DNA of 5,488 bases from Anaeromyxobacter dehalogenans (GCA_020722625.1 DYKK01000234.1:1-5488), one strand, 5' to 3'. Positions 1-5,306 are shown, counted from the stretch's first letter. The notes: generated by a model from the sequence alone, not told the origin. Program-made: numbers and translations.

Positions 1-66
1 CGCGAGCACCGCTCGCGCCACTTCGCGACCGATCGTCGAGTCAACCACGGACTGCCAGGCAAAGTC
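1..66. other. Window edge, unassigned, with a perfect 7-bp inverted repeat
   Basis: Positions 1-7 (CGCGAGC) and 11-17 (GCTCGCG) form a perfect 7-bp stem with a 3-nt loop. There is no T-run after it, so it is not a standard terminator. Two short reading frames could be the end of a gene lying outside the window. On the plus strand one frame runs from position 2 to a TGA at 68-70. On the minus strand one is open from 114 to 1, with a possible GTG start at 48 and a helix-like peptide (STIGREVARAVLA). Both have GC-rich third positions and are too short to choose between, so no gene is called. Confidence 0.25.
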
Positions 67-77
67 GTGACAGGGAA

Positions 78-240
78 CCGGTTCAGTGGACAGGTTCCGT
101 GTCAGGGGACAGTGTCAGTGACAGTGTCAGGTCCAGCTTGGACGCGGGGGCGGCGCATGACGACAACGCCACGTCCGTCGCGACCCCGGACCCCGGATCC
201 CGCAGGCCGGACCCCGGACTCCGGATTCCGGGTGCCGGAG
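78..240 (+). repeat. Composite intergenic repeat, copy A
   Basis: This copy contains four modules in order. The first is a CAGTGGACAGG box (84-94), inside 17 bp identical to copy C (78-94 and 5341-5357). The second is a phased dyad array, GGACAGTGTCA at 107-117 and TGACAGTGTCA at 119-129. The third is a conserved box running through TTGGACGCGGGG to GGCGCATGACGACA (about 131-165). The fourth is a tract of CCCCGGA-type repeats (about 181-240). The modules recur in the same order in copies B and C. Frames through it give low-complexity peptides (SDS/TVTV or RTPDP), and differences from copy C include several that would change amino acids, so it looks non-coding. Its function is unknown. Confidence 0.8.
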
Positions 241-350
241 GCAGTGGACAGGTTCCGTGGCAGTGGCAGCGACAAGAGACAGTGACAGTGTCAGTGACAG
301 TGGCAGCGACAGTGTCAGGGCCACGTTGGTCGCGGGGACGGGCATGACGG
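241..350 (+). repeat. Composite intergenic repeat, copy B, upstream of the first barrel gene
   Basis: It shares 18 identical bases with copy A (242-259 versus 84-101) and 22 identical bases with copy C (308-329 versus 5396-5417). The dyad array has three phased units at 283-293, 295-305 (TGACAGTGGCA) and 307-317 (CGACAGTGTCA), exactly 12 bp apart. A looser AGTGGC-type stretch precedes it. The conserved GCATGACG box lies at 343-350, but the CCCCGGA tract is missing and is replaced by the promoter of the next gene. The distance from the box in copy A to that in copy B is 158 bp. Since the array sits 45-80 bp upstream of a -35 element, it could influence that promoter; this is inference. Confidence 0.8.
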
Positions 351-361
351 CGGCGCCGCCT

Positions 362-390
362 TTGACACCCTCCCGCCGCTCCCCTATCCT
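362..390 (+). promoter_or_regulatory. Candidate sigma70-type promoter for the 278-aa barrel gene
   Basis: A perfect TTGACA -35 (362-367) is followed after exactly 17 bp by TATCCT (385-390; four of six matches to TATAAT). Transcription would start near 397, leaving a leader of about 22 nt with a G-rich ribosome-binding stretch (403-410) before the ATG at 419. This places the start codon at 419 and makes upstream ATGs at 257 and 344 untranslated. Confidence 0.6.
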
Positions 391-418
391 TGCCGCGTCT
401 TCGGGGGGGACGGCGCGG

Positions 419-1255
419 ATGTCCAGAGGTCTCGCCATCGCGGTCGCGGTTACGGTCCTCGCCGGGGCGAGGGCCTCGGCCCAGGACCTGGAGCCCCGGT
501 GCGACCGCCCCCTGATCTTGCGGGAGGGCCGGGGTCTCGTGGGGCTGGACGTGGCCGTGGACTTGAGCCGGGGGCGTGCGGGCCGGCGCGTGGAGGTCGG
601 GTCGTTCCACCCCGGGGACCGCCGGGATGGGCTCTCCCTGTCCGTCGGGGTCTCGAAGGGCTTCGAGTTCGGCGCGGCCCTTCAGGTCGTCTGGCACCAG
701 AGTCGTACGACCTCGTACAACCGCGCGAGCGGGACCGAGTTCGGCGGGTTCTACGCTTACGGCGTGTGGGCCTTCCTGCCGACCCTGGGCCTCGAGGTCG
801 GGCTTCAGGCCCCGTCCAAGGCCGGGTGGGAGCGGATGCGGGTGCGGCGCGTGGCCGTGGCCGTCGCCCTGCCGTTCCAGACGACCCTCGTCCCCGGACG
901 ACTGGCCCTGCGCGTGCGCCCCGACTTCCTGATGGGCTTCGCGCTCCGGTACTACGACGGGGACGAGGGGCCGCCCCAGTACACCCTGTTCGGCGAGGCG
1001 GGCCTCACGGTCAACCTCACGCGCGAGTGGTTTTTGGACCTCTCGGTCGGGGCCGGCAAGGTCTTGAAGGGGCGCGACCTGGACGTGCAGGGGCTCGTGG
1101 CCCCCGGGAAGGCCGCCTTCGTCCCCGCGAGCCTCCAGGTCGGATATTCCGTGACGGAAGACCTGGACCTCGCCGTGGCCTGGTCCTTTCCCGACCTCCG
1201 CGGCCTGACGGGGGACGGCCGCTTCCTCACGCTGTCGCTCGACTACCGGTACTGA
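419..1255 (+). CDS. Predicted outer-membrane beta-barrel protein (278 aa), function unknown
   Basis: The protein begins with a signal peptide: short basic start (MSRG), hydrophobic core at residues 5-16, and an ASA|QD cleavage site after residue 21. The mature part (about 257 residues) is rich in alternating hydrophobic and polar stretches with glycines and aromatic girdles, for example residues 71-91, 106-131, 142-152, 187-210 and 236-256. It ends in LTLSLDYRY, the aromatic C-terminal strand signature recognised by the BAM machinery. By eye there are about 12 strands. One cysteine (residue 28) remains in the mature chain. It resembles generic transporter or OmpA-like barrels, but no specific family or substrate can be named. 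ATG 419 is chosen because it fits the signal peptide, a G-rich Shine-Dalgarno 8 nt upstream and the promoter at 362-390. Starting at 257 would prepend residues encoded by the repeat. It appears to be a single-gene unit. Confidence 0.8.
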   Translation: MSRGLAIAVAVTVLAGARASAQDLEPRCDRPLILREGRGLVGLDVAVDLSRGRAGRRVEVGSFHPGDRRDGLSLSVGVSKGFEFGAALQVVWHQSRTTSYNRASGTEFGGFYAYGVWAFLPTLGLEVGLQAPSKAGWERMRVRRVAVAVALPFQTTLVPGRLALRVRPDFLMGFALRYYDGDEGPPQYTLFGEAGLTVNLTREWFLDLSVGAGKVLKGRDLDVQGLVAPGKAAFVPASLQVGYSVTEDLDLAVAWSFPDLRGLTGDGRFLTLSLDYRY

Positions 1256-1339
1256 TCGCCCCTCCAGACACGCAACATCTCGACATCATTGCACCTTTCT
1301 CGCAGGTTTCCTTGCGGAGGCCCGCGAAATGAAAAGAAC

Positions 1340-1368
1340 TTGACACCCGCGAAAACCTGCCCAATACT
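1340..1368 (+). promoter_or_regulatory. Candidate strong promoter for the 185-aa barrel gene
   Basis: A perfect TTGACA (1340-1345), a 17-bp spacer and AATACT (1363-1368; four of six matches to TATAAT). It lies in a locally AT-richer stretch between two genes of the same strand. Transcription would begin around 1375, giving a leader of about 64 nt, longer than those of the other genes here. The downstream gene therefore need not depend on read-through from the gene ending at 1255. Confidence 0.65.
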
Positions 1369-1377
1369 CCCCTCCAA

Positions 1378-1399
1378 CCAGCGAACATGGGGTTGCTGG
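1378..1399 (+). promoter_or_regulatory. Leader hairpin in the 5' untranslated region of the 185-aa barrel gene
   Basis: CCAGC (1378-1382) and AAC (1384-1386) pair with GTT (1392-1394) and GCTGG (1395-1399). This is an 8-bp stem with one bulged G (1383) and a 5-nt loop. It would form at or very near the 5' end of the transcript predicted from the promoter at 1340-1368. An overlapping alternative pairs CAACCA (1375-1380) with TGGTTG (1407-1412). A 5'-terminal stem of this kind is known to protect abundant outer-membrane protein mRNAs such as ompA of E. coli; a similar role here is inference. Confidence 0.45.
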
Positions 1400-1424
1400 G
1401 AAGTGTTGGTTGAAAGGCTGCAAA

Positions 1425-1430
1425 AGGAGG
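1425..1430 (+). promoter_or_regulatory. Consensus Shine-Dalgarno AGGAGG fixing the start at 1439
   Basis: AGGAGG, with a further T at 1431, lies 8 nt before ATG 1439. This is near-optimal complementarity to the 16S rRNA tail and the strongest ribosome-binding site in the window. It decides the start against the in-frame ATG at 1289, which has no such site and lies upstream of the predicted promoter. Confidence 0.85.
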
Positions 1431-1438
1431 TACCCAAC

Positions 1439-1996
1439 ATGAGGAAGGTCAGTGCACTGCTCGCCACCGTGGCCACGATGACCCTGCTGGCCACCACCGC
1501 GTCCGCCAAGGACACGGACGGGAAGTTCGGTCTCGGCTACGACCAGAGCCTGGGCGGGGTCTCCGGGCTCACGGCCCGCTACTGGATCGGCGACCTCGGG
1601 ATCCAGGGGATCCTCGGCGTGGACTTCGTGAAGCCGGACAAAGGCGATTCGAAGATGGCGTTCCTGTTCGGCCTCGGCGCGATCTACAACTTCGCGAAGT
1701 CCGAGCACGCGAACCTGGGCGTGGGCCTGAACCTTGACCTCGGCTACGCGAACAAGGGCTACATGGGCGGCGACTCCTCCTTCCAGTTCAACGTCGCCAT
1801 CCCCCTGCGCGCCGAGTACTTCTTCTCGGATGCCTTCGCGGTCAACGTCTCGACCGGCCTGACCGTGGCGATCATCCCGGAGAAGGGCCAGGTCCTGCGT
1901 GACGCGAAGAACAGCGCCGGCCCCGACAAGGGCCTGGGCATCAAGTTCGGCGCGGGCACCCTGTTCGGCGCCGCGGGCTTCACGTACTACTTCTGA
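1439..1996 (+). CDS. Small outer-membrane beta-barrel protein (185 aa)
   Basis: The protein has a clear signal peptide: MRK start, hydrophobic core around residues 5-19, and cleavage after ASA at residue 23. The mature part is about 162 residues without cysteine. Short amphipathic strands alternate with turns, e.g. residues 28-36, 42-50 (GLTARYWIG), 53-61, 73-85, 92-104, 115-128, 132-146 and 166-185. That is about eight strands, the size of the OmpA/OmpX-like outer-membrane beta-barrel domain. It ends in FGAAGFTYYF with a terminal Phe, the usual BAM-recognised C-terminal signal. The RYWIGDLGIQGILG stretch resembles small barrel proteins of myxobacteria and relatives; that likeness is from memory and was not searched. 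The TTGACA promoter, leader hairpin, AGGAGG site and strongly biased codons suggest high expression. No ligand or channel role can be read from the sequence. Confidence 0.85.
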   Translation: MRKVSALLATVATMTLLATTASAKDTDGKFGLGYDQSLGGVSGLTARYWIGDLGIQGILGVDFVKPDKGDSKMAFLFGLGAIYNFAKSEHANLGVGLNLDLGYANKGYMGGDSSFQFNVAIPLRAEYFFSDAFAVNVSTGLTVAIIPEKGQVLRDAKNSAGPDKGLGIKFGAGTLFGAAGFTYYF

Positions 1997-2062
1997 TCCC
2001 CTCCCGCCCCCTGCGCGGGGATTCGAACCACTCTTGAAAACCCACATCCCCCCTGTTCGGAT

Positions 2063-2136
2063 GGTCCGGACTCGTCGGGCCGGCGGGCGGCCCCCAGCAC
2101 CCCGGAAATCGCCCGCCCGGCCCGCGGGTCCGGTCC
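2063..2136. terminator. Long imperfect hairpin between convergent genes, possible bidirectional terminator
   Basis: GGGCC (2077-2081) plus GGCGGGCG (2082-2089) pairs with CGCCCGCC (2110-2117) and GGCCC (2119-2123). This makes 13 bp with one bulged C (2118), extended by C2076-G2124. Beyond an internal loop, GGTCCGGA (2063-2070) pairs with TCCGGTCC (2129-2136) at seven of eight positions. It sits between the stop codons of two convergent genes (1996 on plus, 2144 on minus), where a shared terminator is expected. Neither strand has a T-run after the stem, so classical intrinsic termination is doubtful. It may act as a Rho-assisted stop or as a 3'-end stabiliser. Confidence 0.45.
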
Positions 2137-2143
2137 GAGCCCC

Positions 2144-2881
2144 TCAAGACCTGTCGCGGGACAGTCGCGAACGGGCCTCCTCGTAGAGGCCCCGGACCGC
2201 GGTTTCCGCCTCGCGGAGCACGGCCGCGCGGTCGTCGTATGTCCGGCCCTCGGTCGGGATCCGGGGGCCGACCGCCACGACCACGCGGCCGGGCCGGGCG
2301 CGCATCGCCCCCTTCGGCAGGAGGTCGAAGGACCCGGCCACGGCGACCGGCAGGATCGGCACCTGGGCCTCGATGGCGAGGACCACCCCGCCCTTCTTGA
2401 AGGGCCGGAACTCGTCCGTGGTCCCGCGCGTCCCCTCCGGGAAGGTGAGGACGCGCCGGCCCGCGCGGACCATGTCTGCGGCCCTCTTCATCCCCGCGAC
2501 CCCGTCCGCGTGGTCCGTGCGGTCAATCGCCACGTACCCCGCGTGCGTCGCGGCCCAGCCCCACAGCGGGATGCGGGCCAGGGAGCGCTTGATCACGAAC
2601 GAGAAATCGAAGGGCAGGGTGCACAGGAGGATCGGACCGTCGAGGTGGCTGCGGTGGCTCGACAGGATCACGCACGGCCCCATCCCGCGGGCGTGTTCGA
2701 GTCCGACCGCCTCGACCGTCACGCCGAACGAGGCGAGGAGCGCCCGCGACCACCACACGATCAGGCGGTTCGCCTCGCGGACCCGGCCCATCGCGCCGAG
2801 CAGGCCCACGGGCGGCCCCAGGGCCAGGGTCGCCCCCGCGAGTGTCAGGAAGGTCCATCCGGTCCGCGCTTCGTGGGCCAT
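2144..2881 (-). CDS. 1-acyl-sn-glycerol-3-phosphate acyltransferase family protein (PlsC-like, 245 aa)
   Basis: All four glycerophospholipid acyltransferase motifs are present in order. Motif I is H76-RSHL-D81 (HX4D: catalytic His and Asp, within SSHRSHLDGP). Motif II begins near K98, with IPLWGW and AIDR121. Motif III is FPEGTR (148-153), which binds the glycerol phosphate. Motif IV is VPILPVAVAGS (about 174-184). A hydrophobic N-terminal segment (about residues 10-31) would anchor it to the inner membrane. The family transfers an acyl chain from acyl-ACP or acyl-CoA to the sn-2 position of lysophosphatidate, making phosphatidate for phospholipids. Length is normal for PlsC. A role on another lysophospholipid or lipid cannot be excluded, so no gene symbol is given. 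The ATG has GGAG about 9 nt upstream and a promoter at 2939-2911. It is transcribed divergently from the lipoprotein and convergently with the small barrel gene, so it stands alone. Confidence 0.9.
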   Translation of the reverse strand: MAHEARTGWTFLTLAGATLALGPPVGLLGAMGRVREANRLIVWWSRALLASFGVTVEAVGLEHARGMGPCVILSSHRSHLDGPILLCTLPFDFSFVIKRSLARIPLWGWAATHAGYVAIDRTDHADGVAGMKRAADMVRAGRRVLTFPEGTRGTTDEFRPFKKGGVVLAIEAQVPILPVAVAGSFDLLPKGAMRARPGRVVVAVGPRIPTEGRTYDDRAAVLREAETAVRGLYEEARSRLSRDRS

Positions 2882-2910
2882 CTTCCACCGCTCCGTGCGT
2901 GGCCGGACCG

Positions 2911-2939
2911 ATGATAGCCGAGGTCAAATCCGCCATCAA
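2911..2939 (-). promoter_or_regulatory. Candidate promoter for the acyltransferase gene
   Basis: Read on the minus strand, TTGATG (2939-2934) is followed after exactly 17 bp by TATCAT (2916-2911; five of six matches to TATAAT). The start would fall near 2904, about 23 nt before the ATG ending at 2881. The stretch 2935-2990 is clearly AT-richer than the genes around it, as expected for a promoter region. Confidence 0.55.
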
Positions 2940-2963
2940 TTTCCGCCATTTTTCGAATAGACA

Positions 2964-2987
2964 TGAAATTTGCTTCGCTTCATTTCA
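2964..2987. promoter_or_regulatory. AT-rich dyad upstream of the acyltransferase promoter
   Basis: TGAAAT (2964-2969) and ATTTCA (2982-2987) are perfect inverted 6-mers 12 bp apart. An overlapping alternative pairs ATGAA (2963-2967) with TTCAT (2979-2983). The dyad is 25-48 bp upstream of the -35 element of the acyltransferase promoter, a usual position for an activator site or UP element. No regulator can be named. Confidence 0.3.
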
Positions 2988-2997
2988 CCACCCTGGG

Positions 2998-3036
2998 GCC
3001 GCGACTTCCAGGTCGCGGCTGGCACGAGACCGCGAC
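2998..3036. repeat. Alternating CCGCGAC / GTCGCGG inverted repeats
   Basis: GCCGCGAC (2998-3005) and GTCGCGGC (3012-3019) form a perfect 8-bp stem with a 6-nt loop. A third arm, CCGCGAC (3030-3036), is also perfectly complementary to GTCGCGG (3012-3018), so two mutually exclusive hairpins share the middle arm. It lies between the divergent promoters and, with the promoter assigned at 3099-3127, would not be in the lipoprotein mRNA. A protein-binding site is therefore as likely as an RNA switch. Confidence 0.6.
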
Positions 3037-3061
3037 AAATCAAGGTATTCCGTCGTGCTGT

Positions 3062-3122
3062 CGAGATCGTGGTGGCGGTTCGAGGCCGAGGTCGTGGATG
3101 GACTCCAGGCGCCCGATCGTGG
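3062..3122 (+). repeat. Three 25-bp-spaced CGAGRTCGTGG-like repeats overlapping the lipoprotein promoter
   Basis: CGAGATCGTGG (3062-3072), CGAGGTCGTGG (3087-3097) and CCCGATCGTGG (3112-3122) share TCGTGG at exactly 25-bp intervals (3067, 3092, 3117). The second copy ends just before the proposed -35 and the third touches the -10. This is the arrangement of operator sites for a regulator of the lipoprotein gene; that reading is inference. Confidence 0.45.
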
Positions 3123-3127
3123 ATAAT
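3099..3127 (+). promoter_or_regulatory. Candidate promoter for the lipoprotein gene
   Basis: TGGACT (3099-3104; four of six matches to TTGACA), a 17-bp spacer, then GATAAT (3122-3127; five of six matches to TATAAT). Initiation near 3135 would give a leader of about 24 nt. A G-rich ribosome-binding stretch, GAGGGGGG (3148-3155), lies just upstream of ATG 3159. Confidence 0.5.
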
Positions 3128-3158
3128 CGAGCCTGACGCTTGGATGTGAGGGGGGCGG

Positions 3159-5273
3159 ATGCGGAGCGCGTGGTGGTTGGTCCTCGTCCTCGCGTGCTCG
3201 AGTGGGGGGGGCGGCGAGGACCGGGGAATCGAGCCATCGGACATCCCCTCGGATCGGGGCGTGGACCTCGGGGAAGACGGGAAGACAGCCGAGGACCCCG
3301 GCGCACCCGACTTCTCCGGCATGGACTTCCCGGTCTGCGTTCCGGGGACGTTCAAGGGGTGCTCCCAGGACGGCCTGGGCCGCGTCGTGTGCAACGCGGC
3401 GGGGACCGGGTGGGAGGCGGTCCCCTGCGGGGAGGACAGCGCCTGCCTCGACGACGCGGTCGGGTGCACGGCCTGCAAGCCCGGCAACCGGCGGTGCCGG
3501 GACGACGACGTCGTGGAGCGCTGCGACGAGACCGGCTCCGGCTACGAGGCGTACCTCAACTGCAACGGGGCCGAGACGGGCCAGATCTGCCTGCTCGGGT
3601 CCTGCGTGAAACTCTGCGACCTGAGCCAGAAGACCCATTCCTACATCGGCTGTCAGTACTGGGGGGCGGACCTCGACAACGCGATGGTCCCGGGCGGGGA
3701 CCAGGGCTACTACGACGCGGCCGCGGCCCAGTACGCCATCGTGGTCTCGAACACGAGCCCCAAGTACCCGGCGCGCGTCCAGATATTTACCAACGAGGGC
3801 GAGGTCACCCACGACTCGAAGGGCGATCCCTTCCCGGCCGACCCCATCCCCCCCATGGGCCTGCGCGTCTTCAACCTCCCGCGCCGGGACGTGAACGGGA
3901 CCACCCTGGCCCCGCTCGCGTACAAGGTCGAGTCCTCCATCCCGATCACCGCCTACCAGTTCAACCCGCTCGAGAACGTCAACGTCTTCTCGAACGACGC
4001 TTCGATCCTGTTGCCGTCGCACGTGCTCGGGAAGTACTACGTCGTGATGACCCGCGAGCAGACCTTCCAGGAACTGAAGGGGTTCCTGACCGTGATCGCG
4101 GTGTATCCGGGCGAGACCCAGGTCGCGGTCACGGTCACGGCCCCGACGCTCGCGGGCGGGGACCTCGAGGCGATGAAGCCCGGGGACACGGTCGTGCGCA
4201 TCCTGAAGCAGTACGACGTCCTGAACATCGAGACCGACGCCTACGGCGCGGACCTGACCGGGTCCGTGGTCCTCGCGAACCACCCCGTCGCGGTCTTCGG
4301 CGGGAGCGAGGCGTCCAACGCCCCGAACACGAACCACTGCTGCCCGGACGGGGACTGCGGGGAGCCGTGGGAACAGCGATGGCTCGGCTGCAAGGACGCG
4401 GGCGCGGACTGCGTGTGCGAATGGCCGAAGCACCCGCCCGAGGACTCGGGCCTGCTGCCGCAGGACGTCCCGTGCAGGCACAACTACGATTGCATCAAGT
4501 ACAATACTTGTTGTGCAGACCACCTCGAGATGCAGATGGTTCCGGTCACCACCTGGGGCCGGGAGTACGTGGCCACGAGGTCGTATCCGCGCAAGGGCGA
4601 GGCCGACGTCTGGCGCGTCCTGGCCGCGGAGGACTCGACGACCCTCACGACCTACCCGTCCCAGTTCAACGTCCCGGTGCTGAACCGGGGGGAATACGTG
4701 GACTTCGAATCCTCGCAGGACTTCGAGATCCACGCGAAGAAGCCCGTCCTCGTCGGCCAGTTCCTCGCGGCCCAGGACGCCCCCTATCCCAACGTGGGGG
4801 GGATCAAGAACCCCCTGGACGCCGCCACCGGGGACCCCGCGTTCCTGCTGGCCGTCCCGGTCGAGCAGTTCCGCACCGAGTACGTGTTCCTCGCCCCGAA
4901 CAAGTACATGTTCGATTGCGTGAACCTGATCGTCCCGCTCGGGGCGAGGGTCTTCCTGGACGGGGAGGAGGTCGGGACCCTGGACCTGACCCCCCGGCCC
5001 ATCCGGGAGATCATGGTGGACATGAAGGAGCGCGGGGTCGAGCAACCGACCGACCTGGAGGCCCTGCTGGGCGTCCGCTTCGGCGAGCGCGCGGTCGTGG
5101 GGTCCGGGAAGTGGGAGGTCTATCGCTTGCTCGTGGCGGACGGGGTCCACACGGCCACGTCGGACGAGCCGTTCGGGGTCATCAGTTACGGGTACGACCA
5201 GTACGTGTCCTACGGGTATCCGGCCGGGATGAACCTGGAAGACCTGAAACTCGTGGTGGAACCGAACGAATGA
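3159..5273 (+). CDS. Lipoprotein with tandem cysteine repeats and an IgGFc-binding-like domain (704 aa)
   Basis: Residues 1-13 form a lipoprotein signal (basic MR, hydrophobic WWLVLVLA, lipobox VLAC with Cys13 as lipidation site). SSGGGG and an acidic linker to about residue 55 follow. Ser at +2, not Asp, fits outer-membrane sorting. Residues 60-153 hold two tandem cysteine repeats: CVPGTFKGC (60-68) and CKPGNRRC (106-113) each begin a run of spaced cysteines. From about 160 to 690 the sequence resembles the IgGFc-binding N-terminal domain family found in many myxobacterial and related surface proteins. Supporting features are the beta-rich YAIVVSNTS, ITAYQFNP, FGGSEASN and CCADHLEMQMVPVTTWG (451-467). 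A cysteine-rich insertion (394-445) interrupts this domain. The family name comes from a mammalian mucin-like protein; antibody binding should not be assumed. A cell-surface adhesion or matrix role is plausible but unproven. ATG 3159 is supported by the lipobox and by GAGGGGGG at 3148-3155. The gene stands alone. Confidence 0.8.
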   Translation: MRSAWWLVLVLACSSGGGGEDRGIEPSDIPSDRGVDLGEDGKTAEDPGAPDFSGMDFPVCVPGTFKGCSQDGLGRVVCNAAGTGWEAVPCGEDSACLDDAVGCTACKPGNRRCRDDDVVERCDETGSGYEAYLNCNGAETGQICLLGSCVKLCDLSQKTHSYIGCQYWGADLDNAMVPGGDQGYYDAAAAQYAIVVSNTSPKYPARVQIFTNEGEVTHDSKGDPFPADPIPPMGLRVFNLPRRDVNGTTLAPLAYKVESSIPITAYQFNPLENVNVFSNDASILLPSHVLGKYYVVMTREQTFQELKGFLTVIAVYPGETQVAVTVTAPTLAGGDLEAMKPGDTVVRILKQYDVLNIETDAYGADLTGSVVLANHPVAVFGGSEASNAPNTNHCCPDGDCGEPWEQRWLGCKDAGADCVCEWPKHPPEDSGLLPQDVPCRHNYDCIKYNTCCADHLEMQMVPVTTWGREYVATRSYPRKGEADVWRVLAAEDSTTLTTYPSQFNVPVLNRGEYVDFESSQDFEIHAKKPVLVGQFLAAQDAPYPNVGGIKNPLDAATGDPAFLLAVPVEQFRTEYVFLAPNKYMFDCVNLIVPLGARVFLDGEEVGTLDLTPRPIREIMVDMKERGVEQPTDLEALLGVRFGERAVVGSGKWEVYRLLVADGVHTATSDEPFGVISYGYDQYVSYGYPAGMNLEDLKLVVEPNE

Positions 5274-5306
5274 GACGGGGAGGGGGTTCGACGCGGCGGA
5301 CGGGTC

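Noticed and set aside
67..285. Small reading frame in the composite repeat
   Set aside because: The peptide is repeat-derived and the ATG-containing box (GCATGACG) is followed by non-synonymous differences between copies A and C. No ribosome site pattern is convincing.
78..350. CRISPR array
   Set aside because: The repeated units are a 12-bp dyad step and larger degenerate modules, not identical 24-40-bp repeats with unique spacers, and no cas gene is present.
257..418. N-terminal extension of the 278-aa barrel protein from an ATG at 257 or 344
   Set aside because: The extension is the translated repeat (SDSVSDSG-type) and would bury the signal peptide. The TTGACA promoter at 362 and the G-rich site at 403-410 support ATG 419.
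1299..1319. Hairpin after the 278-aa barrel gene as its terminator
   Set aside because: The stem CTCGCAGG / CC-TGCG-AG needs two bulges, has a 3-nt loop and lacks a following T-run. It is too weak to call.
1289..1438. N-terminal extension of the 185-aa barrel protein from ATG 1289
   Set aside because: It would precede the promoter at 1340-1368 and hide a clean signal peptide. AGGAGG at 1425-1430 fixes the start at 1439.
2009..2090. Complete tRNA on the minus strand
   Set aside because: Only the T-loop matches. The T stem has two mismatches, no complementary acceptor half occurs at the required distance, and no anticodon arm can be drawn.
2985..5150. Long open frame (721 codons) on the minus strand opposite the lipoprotein
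   Set aside because: Its product is low-complexity, rich in Arg, Val, Gly and Asp, with no domain or signal. It is the antisense shadow expected opposite a GC-rich gene. The plus-strand frame from 3159 has a lipobox, ordered cysteines and a recognisable domain.
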